Below are positions 1 through 9,099 of a DNA stretch of 64,000 nucleotides, piece by piece. Source of the stretch: Stagnihabitans tardus. GTDB lineage: Bacteria; Pseudomonadota; Alphaproteobacteria; Rhodobacterales; Rhodobacteraceae. Where the stretch lies: assembly GCF_009925085.1 (NCBI RefSeq), contig NZ_JAABNR010000001.1:186001-250000 (forward strand). The letters run 5' to 3'. A program made the position numbers and the translations under genes. Each line of letters opens with the position of its first letter. Positions within the stretch are counted from its first letter, which is position 1. The notes beneath the pieces are model-generated. The model saw nothing but the letters and a program-made list of their open reading frames with translations. It did no database searches and was not told the origin of the DNA.

Positions 1-1
1 G

Positions 2-1258
2 GCGCTCTCTCCGACGATGGAGGAAGGGACGCTCGCGAAATGGCTGGTCAAGGAGGGCGATGTGGTCAAATCCGGCCAGATCCTCGCCGAGATCGAGACC
101 GACAAGGCGACGATGGAATTCGAGGCGGTGGATGAAGGCACCATCGGCAAGATCCTCGTGGCCGAGGGCACCTCGGGGGTGAAGGTGAACACCGCCATCG
201 CCACGCTGATCGAAGAGGGCGGCTCGGCGGAAGTGGCCGTGAAGGCGGCGCCGGTGGCAGCTGCGCCCGTGGCAGTGGTTGCGGCCCCCGTGGCCGCGCC
301 CAAGGCCCCCGTGGCCCAGGGCGCCCGCGTCTTCGCCTCGCCGCTGGCCCGCCGGATTGCTGCGGAAAAGGGTCTGGACCTGACCAAGGTCCAGGGCTCG
401 GGTCCGCATGGCCGGATCGTGCGCTCGGATGTCGAGGGCGCCAAGGCCGCCCCGGCTCCGGTCGCCATCGCGGCCCCTGCCCCTGCCCCCGTGGCAGCGG
501 CTCCGGCAAAGGCCGCGATGCCCACCGGCATGGCGGCGGAAACGGTCATGAAGATGTACGCCGACCGCGCCTATACCGAGGTGCCTCTGGACGGCATGCG
601 CCGCACCATCGCGGCGCGGCTGACCGAAGCCAAGCAGACCATCCCGCATTTCTACCTGCGCCGGGAAGTCCGCCTCGATGCGCTGATGGCCTTCCGCGAG
701 CAGCTGAACAAGGGGCTCGAGGCGCGCGGCGTCAAGCTCTCGGTCAATGACTTCATCATCAAGGCCTGTGCGGCGGCGCTGCAAGCCGTGCCCAATGCCA
801 ATGCGGTCTGGGCAGGCGACCGGATCCTCAAGCTGAAACCCTCGGATGTCGCGGTCGCCGTGGCCATCGAGGGCGGGCTCTTCACCCCGGTCTTGAAGGA
901 TGCCGACAAGAAGACGCTCTCGACCCTTTCGGCCGAGATGAAGGACCTGGCATCCCGGGCCAAGACCAAGAAGCTCGCGCCCCATGAATACCAGGGCGGC
1001 AGCTTTGCGATCTCGAACCTTGGCATGATGGGGGTGGAGAATTTCGACGCCGTCATCAACCCGCCGCATGGCGCGATCCTGGCGGTCGGTGCGGGGCTGA
1101 AGAAGCCCGTCGTCCTGAAGGATGGCACCCTGGGCGTGGCGACGGTCATGTCGATGACCCTCTCGGTCGATCACCGCGTCATCGACGGGGCGCTCGGGGA
1201 CGAGCTTCTGAAGCATATCGTCGAGCTTCTGGAAAACCCCATGGCCATGCTGGCCTGA
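2..1258 (+). CDS. pdhC: Pyruvate dehydrogenase E2, dihydrolipoamide acetyltransferase (5' partial)
   Basis: Transfers acetyl groups from lipoamide to CoA in the pyruvate dehydrogenase complex. The reading frame is already open at base 2 (ALSPTMEEG), so the true start lies before the window. Visible order: one lipoyl domain with the lipoyl lysine in ETDKATME, an Ala/Pro-rich linker, a peripheral-subunit binding domain (ASPLARRIA...GRIVRSDV), a second linker, and the catalytic domain ending with the DHRVIDG motif about 25 residues before the C terminus. A hairpin terminator follows directly. The upstream neighbour is expected to be the E1 beta gene, but it is outside the window. Confidence 0.96.
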   Translation, partial: ALSPTMEEGTLAKWLVKEGDVVKSGQILAEIETDKATMEFEAVDEGTIGKILVAEGTSGVKVNTAIATLIEEGGSAEVAVKAAPVAAAPVAVVAAPVAAPKAPVAQGARVFASPLARRIAAEKGLDLTKVQGSGPHGRIVRSDVEGAKAAPAPVAIAAPAPAPVAAAPAKAAMPTGMAAETVMKMYADRAYTEVPLDGMRRTIAARLTEAKQTIPHFYLRREVRLDALMAFREQLNKGLEARGVKLSVNDFIIKACAAALQAVPNANAVWAGDRILKLKPSDVAVAVAIEGGLFTPVLKDADKKTLSTLSAEMKDLASRAKTKKLAPHEYQGGSFAISNLGMMGVENFDAVINPPHGAILAVGAGLKKPVVLKDGTLGVATVMSMTLSVDHRVIDGALGDELLKHIVELLENPMAMLA

Positions 1259-1278
1259 GGCCGAAGCGCAAGAGATCA

Positions 1279-1306
1279 AAAGGCCCGGGGGAAACCTCGG
1301 GCCTTT
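1279..1306 (+). terminator. Rho-independent-type terminator after pdhC
   Basis: A 12-bp stem (AAAGGCCCGGGG pairing with CCTCGGGCCTTT, one G-U pair) with a short loop and a T-containing tail lies 20 bp after the pdhC stop. Confidence 0.75.
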
Positions 1307-1407
1307 GTCTCATCCGGGAGCTCTCTTCGCGTAGAGGCCCCGGGTCAAGCCCGGGGCGGCGGGGAGAAAAGGGCGCCCCGTCACCGAGGCGCCCTCTTTC
1401 CATTCAT

Positions 1408-1459
1408 CTTTTCACAAATATCCCACGGGAGGGTCCGGGAGGGTGTGAAACCCTCCCGG
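1408..1459 (-). repeat. Dispersed intergenic repeat, short form (copy 1)
   Basis: Contains CTTTTCACAAATATCCCACG followed by a perfect 10-bp hairpin (CCGGGAGGGT gtgaa ACCCTCCCGG, 1435-1459). The copy at 56541-56595 has the same leader and loop but a stem with compensatory base changes. It lies between the convergent 3' ends of pdhC and cysE, so it may act as a terminator for one or both. Confidence 0.7.
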
Positions 1460-1508
1460 GGGTCAGGACAAAAGCGACCGACGACGATCTTCGCAGCCCG
1501 GGGCCCCC

Positions 1509-2330
1509 TCAAAGATCCCCGCAGTCGCAATCCTTCAACCGCTGATCCATCGAGACCGAGGGCTGGGCACAGCCCGCCTCGCCCACGATCTTGGCCGGAA
1601 CACCCGCGACCGTCTTGCAGGGCGGGACTTCCATCAGCACGACCGAGCCCGCCGCAATCCGCGAGCAATGGCCGATGGTGATATTGCCCAGGACCTTGGC
1701 CCCGGCTCCGATCAAGACGCCGTCACCGATCTTGGGGTGACGGTCGCCATCCTCTTTGCCCGTGCCGCCCAGGGTCACCGAATGCAGCATCGAGACATTG
1801 TCGCCCACCACCGCTGTCTCGCCGATCACGATGGAATGGGCGTGGTCGATCATCAGGCCCCGCCCGATCCGGGCGGCAGGATGGATATCGACGCCAAAGA
1901 CCTCTGACACCCGCATCTGCACGAAATAGGCAAGATCCCGGCGGCCCTGGTTCCAGAGCCAATGGCCGATCCGGTAGGCCTGAACCGCCTGGAAGCCCTT
2001 GAAGAACAGGACCGGCTGCAAGAACCGGTGGCAGGCCGGGTCGCGGTCATAGATCGCCATGATATCGGCCCGCGCTGCCTGGCCGAGGTCAGGATCCGCG
2101 CCGTAAGCCTCATCGGCGATCTCGCGCAGGATCTGCTCGGACATCTCGGAACTCGCCAGCTTCTGGCTGAAGCGGTAAGCTAGGGCCCGCTCCAGGCTGG
2201 CGTGATGCAAGAGGCTGGCATGGATCAACCCGCCCAACAGCGGCTCGGCCACGACGGCCGCCGCCGCCTCGTCGCGGATGCGGCTCCAGACCGGGTCGAC
2301 GGGGCTGAGTTTCGGTTTCAGATCGCGCAT
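1509..2330 (-). CDS. cysE: Serine O-acetyltransferase
   Basis: Makes O-acetylserine from serine and acetyl-CoA, the first step of cysteine synthesis. The 273-residue protein has the N-terminal helical SATase domain and then the left-handed beta-helix of hexapeptide repeats (IGDGVLIGAGAKVLGNITIG), with the catalytic region around DHAHSIVIGE and the C-terminal GVPAKIVG. The start at MRDLKPK is chosen because an open frame 29 codons longer runs back into the tRNA-Ser gene, giving a false MGSNPTASAK leader. Length and motifs are normal for the family. Confidence 0.95.
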   Translation of the reverse strand: MRDLKPKLSPVDPVWSRIRDEAAAAVVAEPLLGGLIHASLLHHASLERALAYRFSQKLASSEMSEQILREIADEAYGADPDLGQAARADIMAIYDRDPACHRFLQPVLFFKGFQAVQAYRIGHWLWNQGRRDLAYFVQMRVSEVFGVDIHPAARIGRGLMIDHAHSIVIGETAVVGDNVSMLHSVTLGGTGKEDGDRHPKIGDGVLIGAGAKVLGNITIGHCSRIAAGSVVLMEVPPCKTVAGVPAKIVGEAGCAQPSVSMDQRLKDCDCGDL

Positions 2331-2389
2331 GGGACACCCCCTGTTGGACAGACAGGTTAGCACAGCGCCGGGCGGCTTGCGAGATGGTT

Positions 2390-2479
2390 TGGCGGAAGCG
2401 GTGGGATTCGAACCCACGGTGGGGTTCCCCCCACGCTGGTTTTCAAGACCAGAGCCTTAAACCACTCGGCCACACTTCC
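2390..2479 (-). tRNA. tRNA-Ser (anticodon TGA)
   Basis: The minus strand folds with a 7-bp acceptor stem (GGAAGTG with CGCTTCC), discriminator G, encoded CCA, a long variable arm (GTGGGG...CCCCAC type) and anticodon loop CTTGAAA, giving anticodon TGA. It lies 59 bp upstream of cysE in the same direction. Confidence 0.95.
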
Positions 2480-2654
2480 GTTGGCCCTCTCTACCCAGAA
2501 GCGGCGCCGGGGTCCAGTGGGGCGGATCGGCAAGAAACCCGCCCCGCCCCTTCCCTGCGGCGGGGCTTGCCGCTATGATGCGCGCCAAGGGGGCGACAGG
2601 CGCCCTTGCAAGCTTCACGCGGCACAAGACCGCGGGCAAATCAGAGGTTCGGGC

Positions 2655-3554
2655 ATGGCACGGCAAGTCACGGGACGGATGCGGTCGGTTTGGGTTCTGG
2701 CGGGGGTGGCCTCGCTGGCTTTGACGGGCTGCGAAATGGGGGCGACCAGCGACGCGGCCCTGACGGGGGAGGCGCCCGCAGCCACTTCCTCGCGGCTGGT
2801 CGACCGCGATGTCGAGGCGCCCGAGATCTTCCAGACCGAGGACAAGGCGCTTTGGGATGGCCGACCCTCGCTGGGCGGCGTCTGGGTCGCCTCGGCCGAT
2901 GCCAAGGACCCCGAACGCGTCATCCTGCGCAACCCGGCCAATGGCAAATTCGTGATCGGCGGCCTCTTCCGCCGCGAAGAGGCCCTGCCCGGTCCGAAAC
3001 TGCAGCTTTCCTCCGACGCCGCCGAGGCGCTTGGCCTCTTGGCCGGTGAGCCCGCGACGATCTCTGTCACGGCGCTGCGCCGCGAAGAGGCCCCGGTCGC
3101 CGAGCCCGAGGCCGAGGCGCCGCTTCTGGACAGCAACACCGAAGCCATGCCGATCGAGGGCGACGTGGTGACCACGGCCGCCGCCGCCATCGACGCGGCC
3201 TCGCCCGAGACGGCAACGGTCGCGGGTTCCGAAGCCCCACCCGCCAAACCCACCGCCAAGCCCGCCGCCAAGCCCGCCGCCGATACGGGCGCCGAAGCGC
3301 TCGGCGCCGACCTGCCCAAGACCACGCAACCCGCCGCCGCCTCTGGCCGCACGATCCAGGTCGGCATCTTCTCGGTCGAGGCCAATGCCAAGCGCGCGGT
3401 CGATGTGCTGAAAGCCGTGGGGATCGAGGCCCGCTCGGCCAAGGAAACCAGCCAGGGCAAGGACCTGTGGTCGGTGACCACCAAGGGCGATGCCGCCACG
3501 CTGGCCACGGTGAAATCGGCCGGTTTCCAGGATGCCTACCTTCTGAAACGCTGA
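2655..3554 (+). CDS. SPOR-domain lipoprotein
   Basis: Predicted outer-membrane or periplasmic lipoprotein with a peptidoglycan-binding SPOR domain. The start at MARQVTGRMRSVWVL is followed by a hydrophobic stretch and a lipobox (LALTGC). The middle is low complexity, Ala/Pro/Lys-rich (PAKPTAKPAAKPAA), and residues about 229-299 form the SPOR domain (GRTIQVGIFSVEANAKRAV... to the end). An upstream in-frame extension would overlap the tRNA-Ser region and lacks a signal sequence, so it was not used. The D,D-carboxypeptidase gene follows after 12 bp, which fits a shared cell-wall role. Confidence 0.85.
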   Translation: MARQVTGRMRSVWVLAGVASLALTGCEMGATSDAALTGEAPAATSSRLVDRDVEAPEIFQTEDKALWDGRPSLGGVWVASADAKDPERVILRNPANGKFVIGGLFRREEALPGPKLQLSSDAAEALGLLAGEPATISVTALRREEAPVAEPEAEAPLLDSNTEAMPIEGDVVTTAAAAIDAASPETATVAGSEAPPAKPTAKPAAKPAADTGAEALGADLPKTTQPAAASGRTIQVGIFSVEANAKRAVDVLKAVGIEARSAKETSQGKDLWSVTTKGDAATLATVKSAGFQDAYLLKR

Positions 3555-3566
3555 AGGAGCCCGCCC

Positions 3567-4706
3567 ATGCGTCTGATCTCTTTCCTTGCGGCCCTGGTCC
3601 TGTCGGTGACGACGGCCCAGGCCTTCGAGACCAAGGCCACCCATGCCTGGGTCTATGACATGACGACCAACACGGTCCTCCTGGACAAGGGCGGCTCGGA
3701 CTCCGTGCCCCCCGCCTCGATGTCGAAACTGATGACCATCGAGATGCTCTTCGAGGCGCTGAAAGAGGGCCGGGTCCAGATGGACACGACCTTTGGCGTC
3801 TCGGCCAAGGCGATGAGCTTCACCGCCATGGGCGGCTCGACCATGTATCTGCAGGAAACCGACCGCCCCACGGTCGAAGAGCTGATCCGCGGCATGGTGG
3901 TCAATTCCGGCAACGACGCCTGCACCGTGGTGGCCGAGGGGCTGGAGGGCTCCGAGGAGGAATTCGCCCGCAAGATGACCGAGCGCGCCAAGACCCTGGG
4001 GCTGGAGCAATCGACCTTCGCCAATTCCTCGGGCTGGCCTGACCCCTATCAGCGCATGTCGATGAAGGACCTGGGTCTTCTGGCCGTGCATCTGATCACG
4101 GCCTATCCGGAGTATTACCCCTATTTCGCCGAGACCGAATACAACTACAAGGACCGCGCCCCGGCCAATGCCAACAACCGCAACCCGATCCTGGGGGTGG
4201 TGTCCGGCGCCGATGGGCTGAAGACCGGCCATACGCAAGAGGCGGGCTTCGGCCTCGTGGGCTCGGTCAAGCAGGGGGATCGGCGGATCGTCTTCGTCTT
4301 CAACGGGCTGGCCACCGACAAGGAACGCGCCGAGGAGGCCGAGCGGATCGCCAACTGGGCCTTTCGCCAATTCGCCCTGAAGACCGTGGTCAAGGCCGGG
4401 GTTCAGGTGGCCGAGGCCGATGTCTTCCTCGGCGCCGCGCCCAAGGTGGGGCTCGCGACCGAGGGCGACGTCAGGCTCCTGATCCCGGCCGGCACCGGCA
4501 AGGAGGTCCAGGCCGAGGTGATCTATACCGGCCCGCTGGAGGCCCCGATCGCCAAGGGCGCCAAGGTCGCCAAGCTGGTGATCCGCCGCCCGGAACTGCC
4601 CGACCAGGTCGTCGACCTGGTGACCACGGCCGAGGTGGCCCCTGCGGGCTTCGTCGACCGGATGTTCGTGGCCCTGACGCAGCTGCGCAGCCAATACGGC
4701 ATCTGA
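3567..4706 (+). CDS. D-alanyl-D-alanine carboxypeptidase (PBP5/6 family)
   Basis: Periplasmic penicillin-binding protein that trims the terminal D-Ala from peptidoglycan pentapeptides. It has a signal peptide (MRLISFLAALVLSVTTAQA) and the three serine peptidase S11 motifs: SMSK with the active-site Ser51 and Lys54, SGN at 114-116 and KTG at 219-221. The C-terminal beta-domain follows, and the final residues (VDRMFVALTQLRSQYGI) look like the membrane-anchoring amphipathic helix. The stop overlaps the start of tmk by one base, so the two genes are probably cotranscribed. Confidence 0.93.
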   Translation: MRLISFLAALVLSVTTAQAFETKATHAWVYDMTTNTVLLDKGGSDSVPPASMSKLMTIEMLFEALKEGRVQMDTTFGVSAKAMSFTAMGGSTMYLQETDRPTVEELIRGMVVNSGNDACTVVAEGLEGSEEEFARKMTERAKTLGLEQSTFANSSGWPDPYQRMSMKDLGLLAVHLITAYPEYYPYFAETEYNYKDRAPANANNRNPILGVVSGADGLKTGHTQEAGFGLVGSVKQGDRRIVFVFNGLATDKERAEEAERIANWAFRQFALKTVVKAGVQVAEADVFLGAAPKVGLATEGDVRLLIPAGTGKEVQAEVIYTGPLEAPIAKGAKVAKLVIRRPELPDQVVDLVTTAEVAPAGFVDRMFVALTQLRSQYGI

Positions 4707-5302
4707 TGGGGCGGTTCATCTCCTTCGAAGGCATTGACGGGTCTGGCAAATCCACCCAGGCCCGTCTTCTGGCCGAAGCCCTGCGCGCGCGGGGCGAGGA
4801 GGTGGTCCTGACCCGCGAGCCCGGAGGCTCTCCGGGTGCCGAGGAAATCCGCCGCCTGGTGCTGGAGGGCGACCCCGACCGCTGGTCTGCCGAGACCGAG
4901 ATCCTGCTCTTTACCGCCGCCCGCCGTGACCACCTGGAAAAGACCATCCGTCCGGCTCTGGCCCGGGGGGCGACCGTGATCACCGACCGTTTCGCGGATT
5001 CCACCCGGATGTACCAGGGCATCTCTCGTGGGGACCTGTCCGCCACGGTGGATCAGCTTCACGCCCTGATGATCGGGGTCGAGCCCGACCTGACCTTCCT
5101 GATCGACCTGCCCGCCGAGGTCGGCCTTTCCCGCGCCCAGACCCGCGCGGGCGTCGAGATGCGCTTCGAAGAGATGGGCCTCACCATGCAAGAGCGGATG
5201 CGCGCGGGCTTCCTCGCCCTGGCCCAGGCCCCCCGTTTCCGCGTCATCGACGGCACCGGCTCGCAGGCCGAGATCGCCGCCGAAATCCTGTCGCATCTAT
5301 GA
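4706..5302 (+). CDS. tmk: Thymidylate kinase
   Basis: Phosphorylates dTMP to dTDP. The 198-residue protein has the P-loop GIDGSGKST near residues 9-17, the TREPGG motif, DRFADST, and a LID region with RAQTRAG. Its start overlaps the preceding stop (TGATGG) and its stop overlaps the holB start (ATGA). The tmk-holB order is common in proteobacteria. Confidence 0.96.
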   Translation: MGRFISFEGIDGSGKSTQARLLAEALRARGEEVVLTREPGGSPGAEEIRRLVLEGDPDRWSAETEILLFTAARRDHLEKTIRPALARGATVITDRFADSTRMYQGISRGDLSATVDQLHALMIGVEPDLTFLIDLPAEVGLSRAQTRAGVEMRFEEMGLTMQERMRAGFLALAQAPRFRVIDGTGSQAEIAAEILSHL

Positions 5303-6411
5303 CCGAGCCCCTCGAGCCCGACCGCCTGGAAGGCGCCCCCCACCCGCGCGAGACCCATGTGCTTCTGGGCCATGAAAAGGCCGAGGCCCTGTTTCTGGAT
5401 GCTTTCAACTCGGGCCGGATGCACCATGCCTGGCTGATCACGGGCCCCAAGGGCGTGGGCAAGGCGACCCTGGCCTGGCGGATCGCGCGGTTCCTGCTGG
5501 CGACGCCGGAGGATGAGGGCATGTTCGCGCCCCCGCCGCCGCGCAGCCTGGATATCCCCGAGGATCACCCCGTCTCCCACCGGCTCCTGGCCCTGTCGGA
5601 GCCTCGGCTCTTCCTCCTCCGCCGCCCCTGGGACGACAAGGGCGAGAAGCTCCGCGCCGAGATCACGGTGGACGAGACCCGGGCCCTCAGGAACTTCCTC
5701 GGCCTCTCTGCCGCCGATGGCGGCCGCCGCGTGGTGATCATCGACGCGGCCGATGACCTGAATCGCAACGCCGCCAATGCGATCCTGAAGCTCCTGGAGG
5801 AGCCTCCGCCGAAGGTCACCTTCCTTCTGGTCACCCATCAGCCCGCAGGCCTTCTGCCCACGATCCGCTCGCGCACCCGCGACCTGCGGCTCATGGCGCT
5901 TTCGGCCCCGAACCTCGCCCGGGCGATGGAGGCGGCGGGGGCCGGCGTCATCGACCCCGCCCCCCTGGCCGAACTGGCAGGAGGCTCTGTCGGTGAGGCC
6001 TTCCGCCTGACCCATCTGAACGGGCTCGCGCTTTACGCGGCCCTCGTCCGGCTGATCGAGACCCTGCCCCGCCTCGACCGCAGCCTCGCCCGCCAGTTGG
6101 CCGACCAGGCCGCCGACCGCAAGCGGCCCGAGGCCTTCGACCTGACCGTGACCCTCATCGACCTCTTCCTCGCCCGCCTCGCCCGGGCGGGCACGACCCG
6201 CGAGATCCCCCCCGAGGCCGCCCCCGGCGAGGCCGCCCTGATCGAGCGCCTCGCCCAGGATCCGGGCATGGCGCGCGATTGGGCCGACTTGGCGCAACAT
6301 TTGGGCCTGCGCGCGCGCGCGGCACGGGCGGTGAACCTTGACCCTTCCGCGCTCATCCTAGATATGTTCCTGCGCATGGAAGAAACGGCGGCCCTGATCT
6401 CGCAGCGGTGA
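5299..6411 (+). CDS. holB: DNA polymerase III subunit delta'
   Basis: Clamp-loader subunit. It has an AAA+ fold with a Walker A-like GPKGVGKAT at residues 49-57, the sensor region around NAANAILKLLEEPPP, and a TIRSRTRDLRLMALS segment typical of delta'. Residues around 73-95 replace the zinc-binding module of E. coli delta' by a Pro-rich stretch without the four cysteines, as in other alphaproteobacteria. Overlaps tmk by 4 bp. Confidence 0.93.
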   Translation: MTEPLEPDRLEGAPHPRETHVLLGHEKAEALFLDAFNSGRMHHAWLITGPKGVGKATLAWRIARFLLATPEDEGMFAPPPPRSLDIPEDHPVSHRLLALSEPRLFLLRRPWDDKGEKLRAEITVDETRALRNFLGLSAADGGRRVVIIDAADDLNRNAANAILKLLEEPPPKVTFLLVTHQPAGLLPTIRSRTRDLRLMALSAPNLARAMEAAGAGVIDPAPLAELAGGSVGEAFRLTHLNGLALYAALVRLIETLPRLDRSLARQLADQAADRKRPEAFDLTVTLIDLFLARLARAGTTREIPPEAAPGEAALIERLAQDPGMARDWADLAQHLGLRARAARAVNLDPSALILDMFLRMEETAALISQR

Positions 6412-6427
6412 CGCCCACAGGTGACAA

Positions 6428-7216
6428 ATGCCGTCCTTTGAACTCGTCGACAGCCATTGCCACCTGGATTTCCCCGATTTCGAGGGCCAGGTGCCCGAGA
6501 TCATCGCCCGCGCCCGCGAGGCCGGGGTCACGCGCATGGTCACGATCTGCACCAGGCTGAAGCACGAGCCCCGGGTCCGCGCCCTGGCCGAGGCCCATGA
6601 CGGCGTCTTCTACACCGCAGGCACCCATCCGATGTCGGCCGCCGAAGAGCCCCTGACCTCGGTCGAGGAGCTGGTGGCGCTGTCAGCCCATCCTAAATTC
6701 GTGGGCTTCGGGGAGTCGGGGCTGGATTACCACTACACGGCCGAAAGCGCCGAGGTGCAAAAGACCTCGCTGCGCATCCATATCGAGGCCGCGCAGGAAA
6801 CCCAGCTGCCCCTGGTGATCCATGCCCGCGCCGCCGACGAGGATATGGAGGCGATCCTGGCCGAGGGGATGGCGGTGAAACCCTATCCTTGCGTGATGCA
6901 TTGCTTCTCCTCGGGCCGCAGGCTCGCCGAGGCCGCGCTGGAGATGGGCTTTTACCTCTCCATGTCGGGCATCGCGACCTTCCCGAAATCCCAGGAGCTG
7001 CGCGATATCTTCGCCGATGCGCCGCTGAACCGCATCCTCCTCGAGACCGACAGCCCCTACCTGGCCCCGATCCCCCATCGCGGCAAAAGGAACGAGCCCG
7101 CCTATACCGCCTTCACCGCCCGCAAGGGCGCCGAGGTCTTCGGCGTGACCGAGGCCGAGTTCGCGGCCGCCACCACAGCCAATTTCGACCGGCTCTTCAC
7201 GAAGGCAGCAAGATGA
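6428..7216 (+). CDS. TatD-family metal-dependent deoxyribonuclease
   Basis: YcfH/TatD-type hydrolase of the amidohydrolase superfamily. Metal-binding motifs are visible: HCHLDF (His10, His12), GESGLDY with Glu96, the HAR motif, HCFS, and ETDSPYLAP near the end. The 262-residue length is usual. It follows holB by 16 bp, an association seen in many bacteria, and overlaps the next gene by 4 bp. Confidence 0.93.
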   Translation: MPSFELVDSHCHLDFPDFEGQVPEIIARAREAGVTRMVTICTRLKHEPRVRALAEAHDGVFYTAGTHPMSAAEEPLTSVEELVALSAHPKFVGFGESGLDYHYTAESAEVQKTSLRIHIEAAQETQLPLVIHARAADEDMEAILAEGMAVKPYPCVMHCFSSGRRLAEAALEMGFYLSMSGIATFPKSQELRDIFADAPLNRILLETDSPYLAPIPHRGKRNEPAYTAFTARKGAEVFGVTEAEFAAATTANFDRLFTKAAR

Positions 7217-8001
7217 GCCTGCGTTTTACCATCCTGGGCTGTGGCTCCTCGGGCGGCGTGCCGCGCCTCGGCGGGGATTGGGGCGATTGCGACCCGACCA
7301 ACCCCAAGAACCGCCGCCGCCGCTGTTCCATGCTGGTGGAGCAGACCGGGCCAAAGGGCGTGACGCGGGTGCTGATCGACACCTCGCCGGACATGCGCGA
7401 ACAGCTTCTGTCGGCAGGCGTCGGCACTCTGGACGGCGTGGTCTATACCCATTCCCATGCCGACCACACCCATGGCATCGACGACCTGCGCCAGATCGTC
7501 TTCAACCTGCGCGACCGCCTGCCCGTCTGGGCCGATGGCCCGACCGAAGAGGCCCTGATCGCCCGCTTCGGCTATGCTTTCGTCCAGCCCAAGAACTCGC
7601 CCTATCCGCCGATCCTGACGCTGAACACGATCGACGGGCCCTTCGAGGTGCCTGGCGCGGGCGGTCCCATCCGCTTCACCCCTTTCACCGCCGATCACGG
7701 CGCGATGGAGGCCCTGGGCTTCGTGGTGGGCGGCCTCGCCTATCTGCCCGATGCGGTCGCCATCCCCGAGGAGAGCTGGCCGCATCTGATGGGGCTGAAG
7801 TGCTGGGTCGTCGATGCCCTGCGCCGCAAGCCCCATCCGACCCATGCGCATCTTGCCATGACGCTGGACTGGATCGCCCGCGCGCGCCCTGAGCGGTCGG
7901 TCATCACCAACATGCACCTGGACATGGATTACGCGACCCTGGTGGAGGAGCTGCCCCCGGGCGTCGAACCTGCCTTCGACGGCCAGGTCATCACCCTCTG
8001 A
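7213..8001 (+). CDS. Metallo-beta-lactamase-fold hydrolase (PhnP-like)
   Basis: The 262-residue protein begins with the glycine-rich TILGCGSSGGVPR turn typical of PhnP/RNase Z-like phosphodiesterases and carries the HSHADH motif (residues 80-85) for two metal ions, plus later ligands in the TADHG and NMHLDMDY segments. The exact substrate is unknown; a cyclic nucleotide or phosphodiester is plausible. The start at 7213 (ATGA overlap with the tatD stop) is chosen because a longer open frame only covers the preceding gene in another frame. The downstream stop overlaps the next start by one base. Confidence 0.88.
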   Translation: MSLRFTILGCGSSGGVPRLGGDWGDCDPTNPKNRRRRCSMLVEQTGPKGVTRVLIDTSPDMREQLLSAGVGTLDGVVYTHSHADHTHGIDDLRQIVFNLRDRLPVWADGPTEEALIARFGYAFVQPKNSPYPPILTLNTIDGPFEVPGAGGPIRFTPFTADHGAMEALGFVVGGLAYLPDAVAIPEESWPHLMGLKCWVVDALRRKPHPTHAHLAMTLDWIARARPERSVITNMHLDMDYATLVEELPPGVEPAFDGQVITL

Positions 8002-8936
8002 TGGGCCTTCTCCTCGACGTCATCTTGCCGGTCTTCGTCGTCTTGGGCGCGGGCTATGCCCTGGCCCGGGCCGGGCGCTTTACCGATCCGGCCATCGACG
8101 CGCTGATGTGGTTTGCGCAAGGGCTTGCCGTGCCCTGCCTCCTGTTCCGCCAGGCGGTGCATATGGACCTGAAGGCCGACTTCGGCCTGGGCCTTCTGGC
8201 CAGCTTCTACGCCGGGGCCTTTTTGTGCTTTTTCCTGGCCTTCTTCGCGACCTGGAAGCTGTTCCGCCGCCCCCTGGACGAATGTGTTGCGGTGGGCTTT
8301 GCCGCGATGTTCTCGAACACCCTGCTTCTGGGCCTGCCCATCACCGAGCGCGCCTATGGGACCGGTGCCCTGACCGGCAATTACGCCATCATCGCCATGC
8401 ATTCGCCGATGTTCTACGCCTTTGGCATCACCTTCATGGAGCTGGTGCGGCACAAGGGCCAGGGCCTCTCGCCCCGCGTTCTGGGGATCAAGGTCGCCCG
8501 CGCCATCGGCAAGCAACCGCTGGTCGTGGGCCTGGCGCTTGGCTTTGCGGTGAACCTGTCGGGCCTGCCCCTGCCCGGAGCCCTGGATGCGGGCGCCGAG
8601 ATGCTGGGCAAGGCGGGCCTGCCCACCGCCCTGTTTGGTCTGGGCGGGGTTCTGTGGCGCTACAAGCCCGAGGGAGACAAGGGCGTCATCGCGCTGATCG
8701 TGGGCCTGGCGCTGGTGGTGCATCCGGCGGTGACCTGGGGCATGGGCCAGCTTCTGACGCTGGACATCGGCGCGATGCGCTCCTCGGTGGTGACGGCCGC
8801 CATGCCGCCCGGCGCCAATGCCTATCTCTTTGCCCATATGTACGGGATCGGCCGCCGCTCGGCCGCTTCGGCGGTGCTGTGGGGCACGGGGCTGGCGCTG
8901 TTGTCCGTGTGGTTCTGGCTGTCGGTCTTGCCGTAA
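8001..8936 (+). CDS. AEC family transporter
   Basis: Inner-membrane transporter of the auxin-efflux-carrier family with about ten hydrophobic segments (LLLDVILPVFVVLGAGYALA at the N terminus to LSVWFWLSVLP at the C terminus) and the family's central NTLLLGLP and AMPPGANAYLFA motifs. Substrate not deducible; relatives move small organic acids. It starts on the last base of the preceding stop and closes the plus-strand run that begins near 2.6 kb. Confidence 0.85.
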   Translation: MGLLLDVILPVFVVLGAGYALARAGRFTDPAIDALMWFAQGLAVPCLLFRQAVHMDLKADFGLGLLASFYAGAFLCFFLAFFATWKLFRRPLDECVAVGFAAMFSNTLLLGLPITERAYGTGALTGNYAIIAMHSPMFYAFGITFMELVRHKGQGLSPRVLGIKVARAIGKQPLVVGLALGFAVNLSGLPLPGALDAGAEMLGKAGLPTALFGLGGVLWRYKPEGDKGVIALIVGLALVVHPAVTWGMGQLLTLDIGAMRSSVVTAAMPPGANAYLFAHMYGIGRRSAASAVLWGTGLALLSVWFWLSVLP

Positions 8937-8952
8937 CCAGGGGGGGTCCGGG

Positions 8953-9031
8953 GGCTGCCGCCCCCGGCCCCCCGCTTCAAGGGGGCCACGGCCCCCTTGA
9001 AAATCCCCGTGGATATTTCGGCCAAATTGAA
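8953..9031. repeat. Dispersed intergenic repeat, long form (copy 2)
   Basis: Two hairpins followed by a conserved tail. The second hairpin is TTCAAGGGGGCC/ac/GGCCCCCTTGAA (8976-9001); the tail is CCCCGTGGATATTT then GGCCAAATTGAAAG. The same module occurs at 55425-55507 and, inverted, at 60430-60506. Confidence 0.8.
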
Positions 9032-9035
9032 AGCC

Positions 9036-9063
9036 AAAGGGCGCCCTGGATCGGGCGCCCTTT
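9036..9063. terminator. Bidirectional terminator between AEC transporter and agmatinase genes
   Basis: Perfect 11-bp stem AAAGGGCGCCC/tggatc/GGGCGCCCTTT between two convergent genes; A-rich and T-rich ends allow function on both strands. Confidence 0.8.
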
Positions 9064-9099
9064 CATATTTGCTGAAATATCCCCGCCGGAGGCTCTTCC

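Noticed and set aside
2331-2417. N-terminal extension of CysE by 29 codons (MGSNPTASAK...).
   Set aside because: The extension is the translation of the tRNA-Ser 3' end, a frequent annotation artefact.
2457-4694. A 745-codon minus-strand open frame opposite the SPOR and D,D-carboxypeptidase genes.
   Set aside because: His/Gly/Arg-rich shadow of two clear genes on the plus strand.
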